64,000 nt of DNA from positions 44,999 through 108,998 of the forward strand of contig JAHHHW010000154.1 in the NCBI GenBank assembly GCA_019359115.1. Direction: 5' to 3'. Position numbers and translations under genes: made by a program. The notes beneath the pieces are model-generated. The model did not search any database, was not told the DNA's origin, and was given only the letters and a program-made list of their open reading frames with translations. The stretch comes from Pelatocladus maniniholoensis HA4357-MV3. Lineage in GTDB: Bacteria > Cyanobacteriota > Cyanobacteriia > Cyanobacteriales > Nostocaceae. This document shows positions 61,511 through 64,000 of the stretch, in pieces (positions within the stretch are counted from its first letter, which is position 1; every line of letters starts with the position of its first letter).

Positions 61511-62305
61511 ATGGCCTTCTTCTATAGCTTTACAGATTCATTAAAGCAAAAATGGTTGCAATTTTTCCAAGCGAATCGCGACTGGATTAAACTGCACATG
61601 GAGGTAGAATCAGTCTACACGCCTGATGGCGGCAAGCGACCACCATCTTACCTGATCCTGGGAGTGGCTAACGCGCTGGAACCGAAGCTAGCACAGTTAA
61701 TGCTACCTTTTTCTAAATTGAATCCTGATGCAGATACTTTGGTTGAGGTACTGGACTTAAATTTTGATCCTGATATTGCTTTGGGGAACCGCGTTACTCC
61801 CAAATCAGAGGAATCGCTAGAAGAAGATGAATCATTAATCGCCATGCAAGCAACATCCCATGGTGAAACATTGACAAATGATTTTGACAAAGATGCGATC
61901 GCCCCTGATTTGGAAATGACCCACGACCATGAAGAAACCCTCATGGTTTCCGATACAATGGTACGGGATGAACTCAGAGCAATGGCAACGGAACATCTCA
62001 ATAGCTCCAGTGAGAATTTCCCGTCCCAAGATCACAATTCTGACAACGAATTCCAGCAAACATCTCACCCAGATGCAGCAGATGAATTTGGCGATATTTC
62101 CTTTGATGCAATAAAGGAAACAGACAACACAATCTCCGCCACAGCTGCACCTGAAGAAAACGAATTTGCTGATGTGTTGTCAGATGTTTGGAGTACTGAG
62201 ACTGGTTCCCTCAAGGGTGAATCAAATACAGATTTTTTTGGGGAAGAAATATCAAATAACGGTTTTGATGACTCGGATATCGCCCGTCTCTTCCCCAACA
62301 CGTAA
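61511..62305 (+). CDS. DUF5331 domain protein between chlL and chlN
   Basis: 264 residues. The N-terminal 95 residues carry the DUF5331 pattern SFTDSLKQKWLQFFQANRDWI, RPPSYLILGVANALEPKLAQL, and a Leu-rich segment. The remainder is acidic, low complexity and unstructured (EETLMVSDTMVRDELR, GEEISNNGFDDSDIARLF). It starts 23 bp after chlL with AGGATGGG upstream, and lies within the same operon, so a role in assembly or regulation of the light-independent protochlorophyllide reductase is inferred from position. No enzyme motif. Confidence 0.85.
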   Translation: MAFFYSFTDSLKQKWLQFFQANRDWIKLHMEVESVYTPDGGKRPPSYLILGVANALEPKLAQLMLPFSKLNPDADTLVEVLDLNFDPDIALGNRVTPKSEESLEEDESLIAMQATSHGETLTNDFDKDAIAPDLEMTHDHEETLMVSDTMVRDELRAMATEHLNSSSENFPSQDHNSDNEFQQTSHPDAADEFGDISFDAIKETDNTISATAAPEENEFADVLSDVWSTETGSLKGESNTDFFGEEISNNGFDDSDIARLFPNT

Positions 62306-62358
62306 ATACAGAGTTAGGAGTTTGTCATTTGTCATTTGTATTCACGAATGACAAATGA

Positions 62359-63804
<1,446 letters not shown>

Positions 63805-64000
63805 AATTTGAGTTTCGATTGAGCAACATCATGATTCATTAGTAGAGGCGTTGCAGTGCAACGTCTTCCAGTTCATACAGCGTATTGCAGGTTTATGAAG
63901 TACAGTAACAACAGTTTGTAAACCAGTTTTTTAAATGTATAGGATTAATCAAATCAAGTGCAGTTGCAATTAAAATATCAACCAGCTTTGCAGTAGTTGG
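63805..64000. other. Spacer after chlN, partial
   Basis: Contains an AGAGGCGTTGCA/TGCAACGTCTT inverted repeat (63844-63867), of the same TAGAGACG-type family as at 32978 and 40083. No ORF was seen before the window ends. Confidence 0.4.

Overview
The window comes from a filamentous, probably heterocyst-forming cyanobacterium (Nostocales-like). The evidence is the dense scatter of the HIP1 palindrome GCGATCGC, the many heptanucleotide short tandem repeats (CAATGAC-type) and long extragenic palindromes typical of these genomes, the light-independent chlorophyll genes chlL-DUF5331-chlN, a protein of the Mo-dependent nitrogenase C-terminal family, DUF3288, a TIGR02450 Trp-rich protein, and a 305-residue three-domain S1 protein. 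The species cannot be named from the sequence.

Layout. 1-1372: 5' part of clpC (minus). 1.6-4.4 kb: DUF3288 protein, an MCE/MlaD protein and its MlaF-like ATPase. 4.5-7.1 kb: a CrtI/CrtISO-like oxidoreductase and a TIGR04168 phosphoesterase, then tRNA-Ser(UGA). 7.4-14.3 kb: membrane protein, PAP2 phosphatase, small XRE regulator, S1 protein, dienelactone hydrolase, GntR regulator, alpha/beta hydrolase. 14.4-18.1 kb: tig-clpP-clpX proteostasis operon (minus), divergent from asd-dapA-rnj (19.0-23.5 kb, plus). 23.6-29.7 kb: accessory genes including a truncated-looking ArsB/NhaD-type transporter, a catalytically dead caspase-like protein and L32. 29.9-43.2 kb: aldehyde dehydrogenase, a transposon-broken hybrid histidine kinase, DUF5895, murD, glyS, TerB, tsaB, recA, xseA-xseB and two small membrane proteins. 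43.3-51.2 kb: a polysaccharide assembly/export cluster (three glycosyltransferases, Wzm/Wzt-type ABC exporter, asparagine-synthase-like protein) bordered by a decayed tnpB. 51.4-52.2 kb: a 17-unit, 21-bp minisatellite between inverted-repeat elements. 52.4-55.2 kb: a PhoX-type phosphatase with two PHO-box-like triplet arrays upstream. 55.4-59.8 kb: a stand-alone Hen1 N-terminal domain, fni, sppA and a Trp-rich protein. 60.6-63.8 kb: chlL-DUF5331-chlN.

Most genes are chromosomal housekeeping. The unusual biology lies in how repeats have remodelled genes. A roughly 93-bp TA-flanked MITE stops a histidine kinase, and its conceptual removal restores the reading frame exactly. A 167-bp MITE splits a tnpB remnant, leaving a perfect 6-bp duplication and an omegaRNA-like 3' hairpin. 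Heptamer repeats supply start codons for at least three genes, and repeats supply coding sequence to three others. The other leading observations are the double PHO-box arrays, the Tyr/Asn pseudo-orthocaspase, the Hen1 domain without its methyltransferase, and the minisatellite. I found no CRISPR array, prophage, retron or complete defence island.
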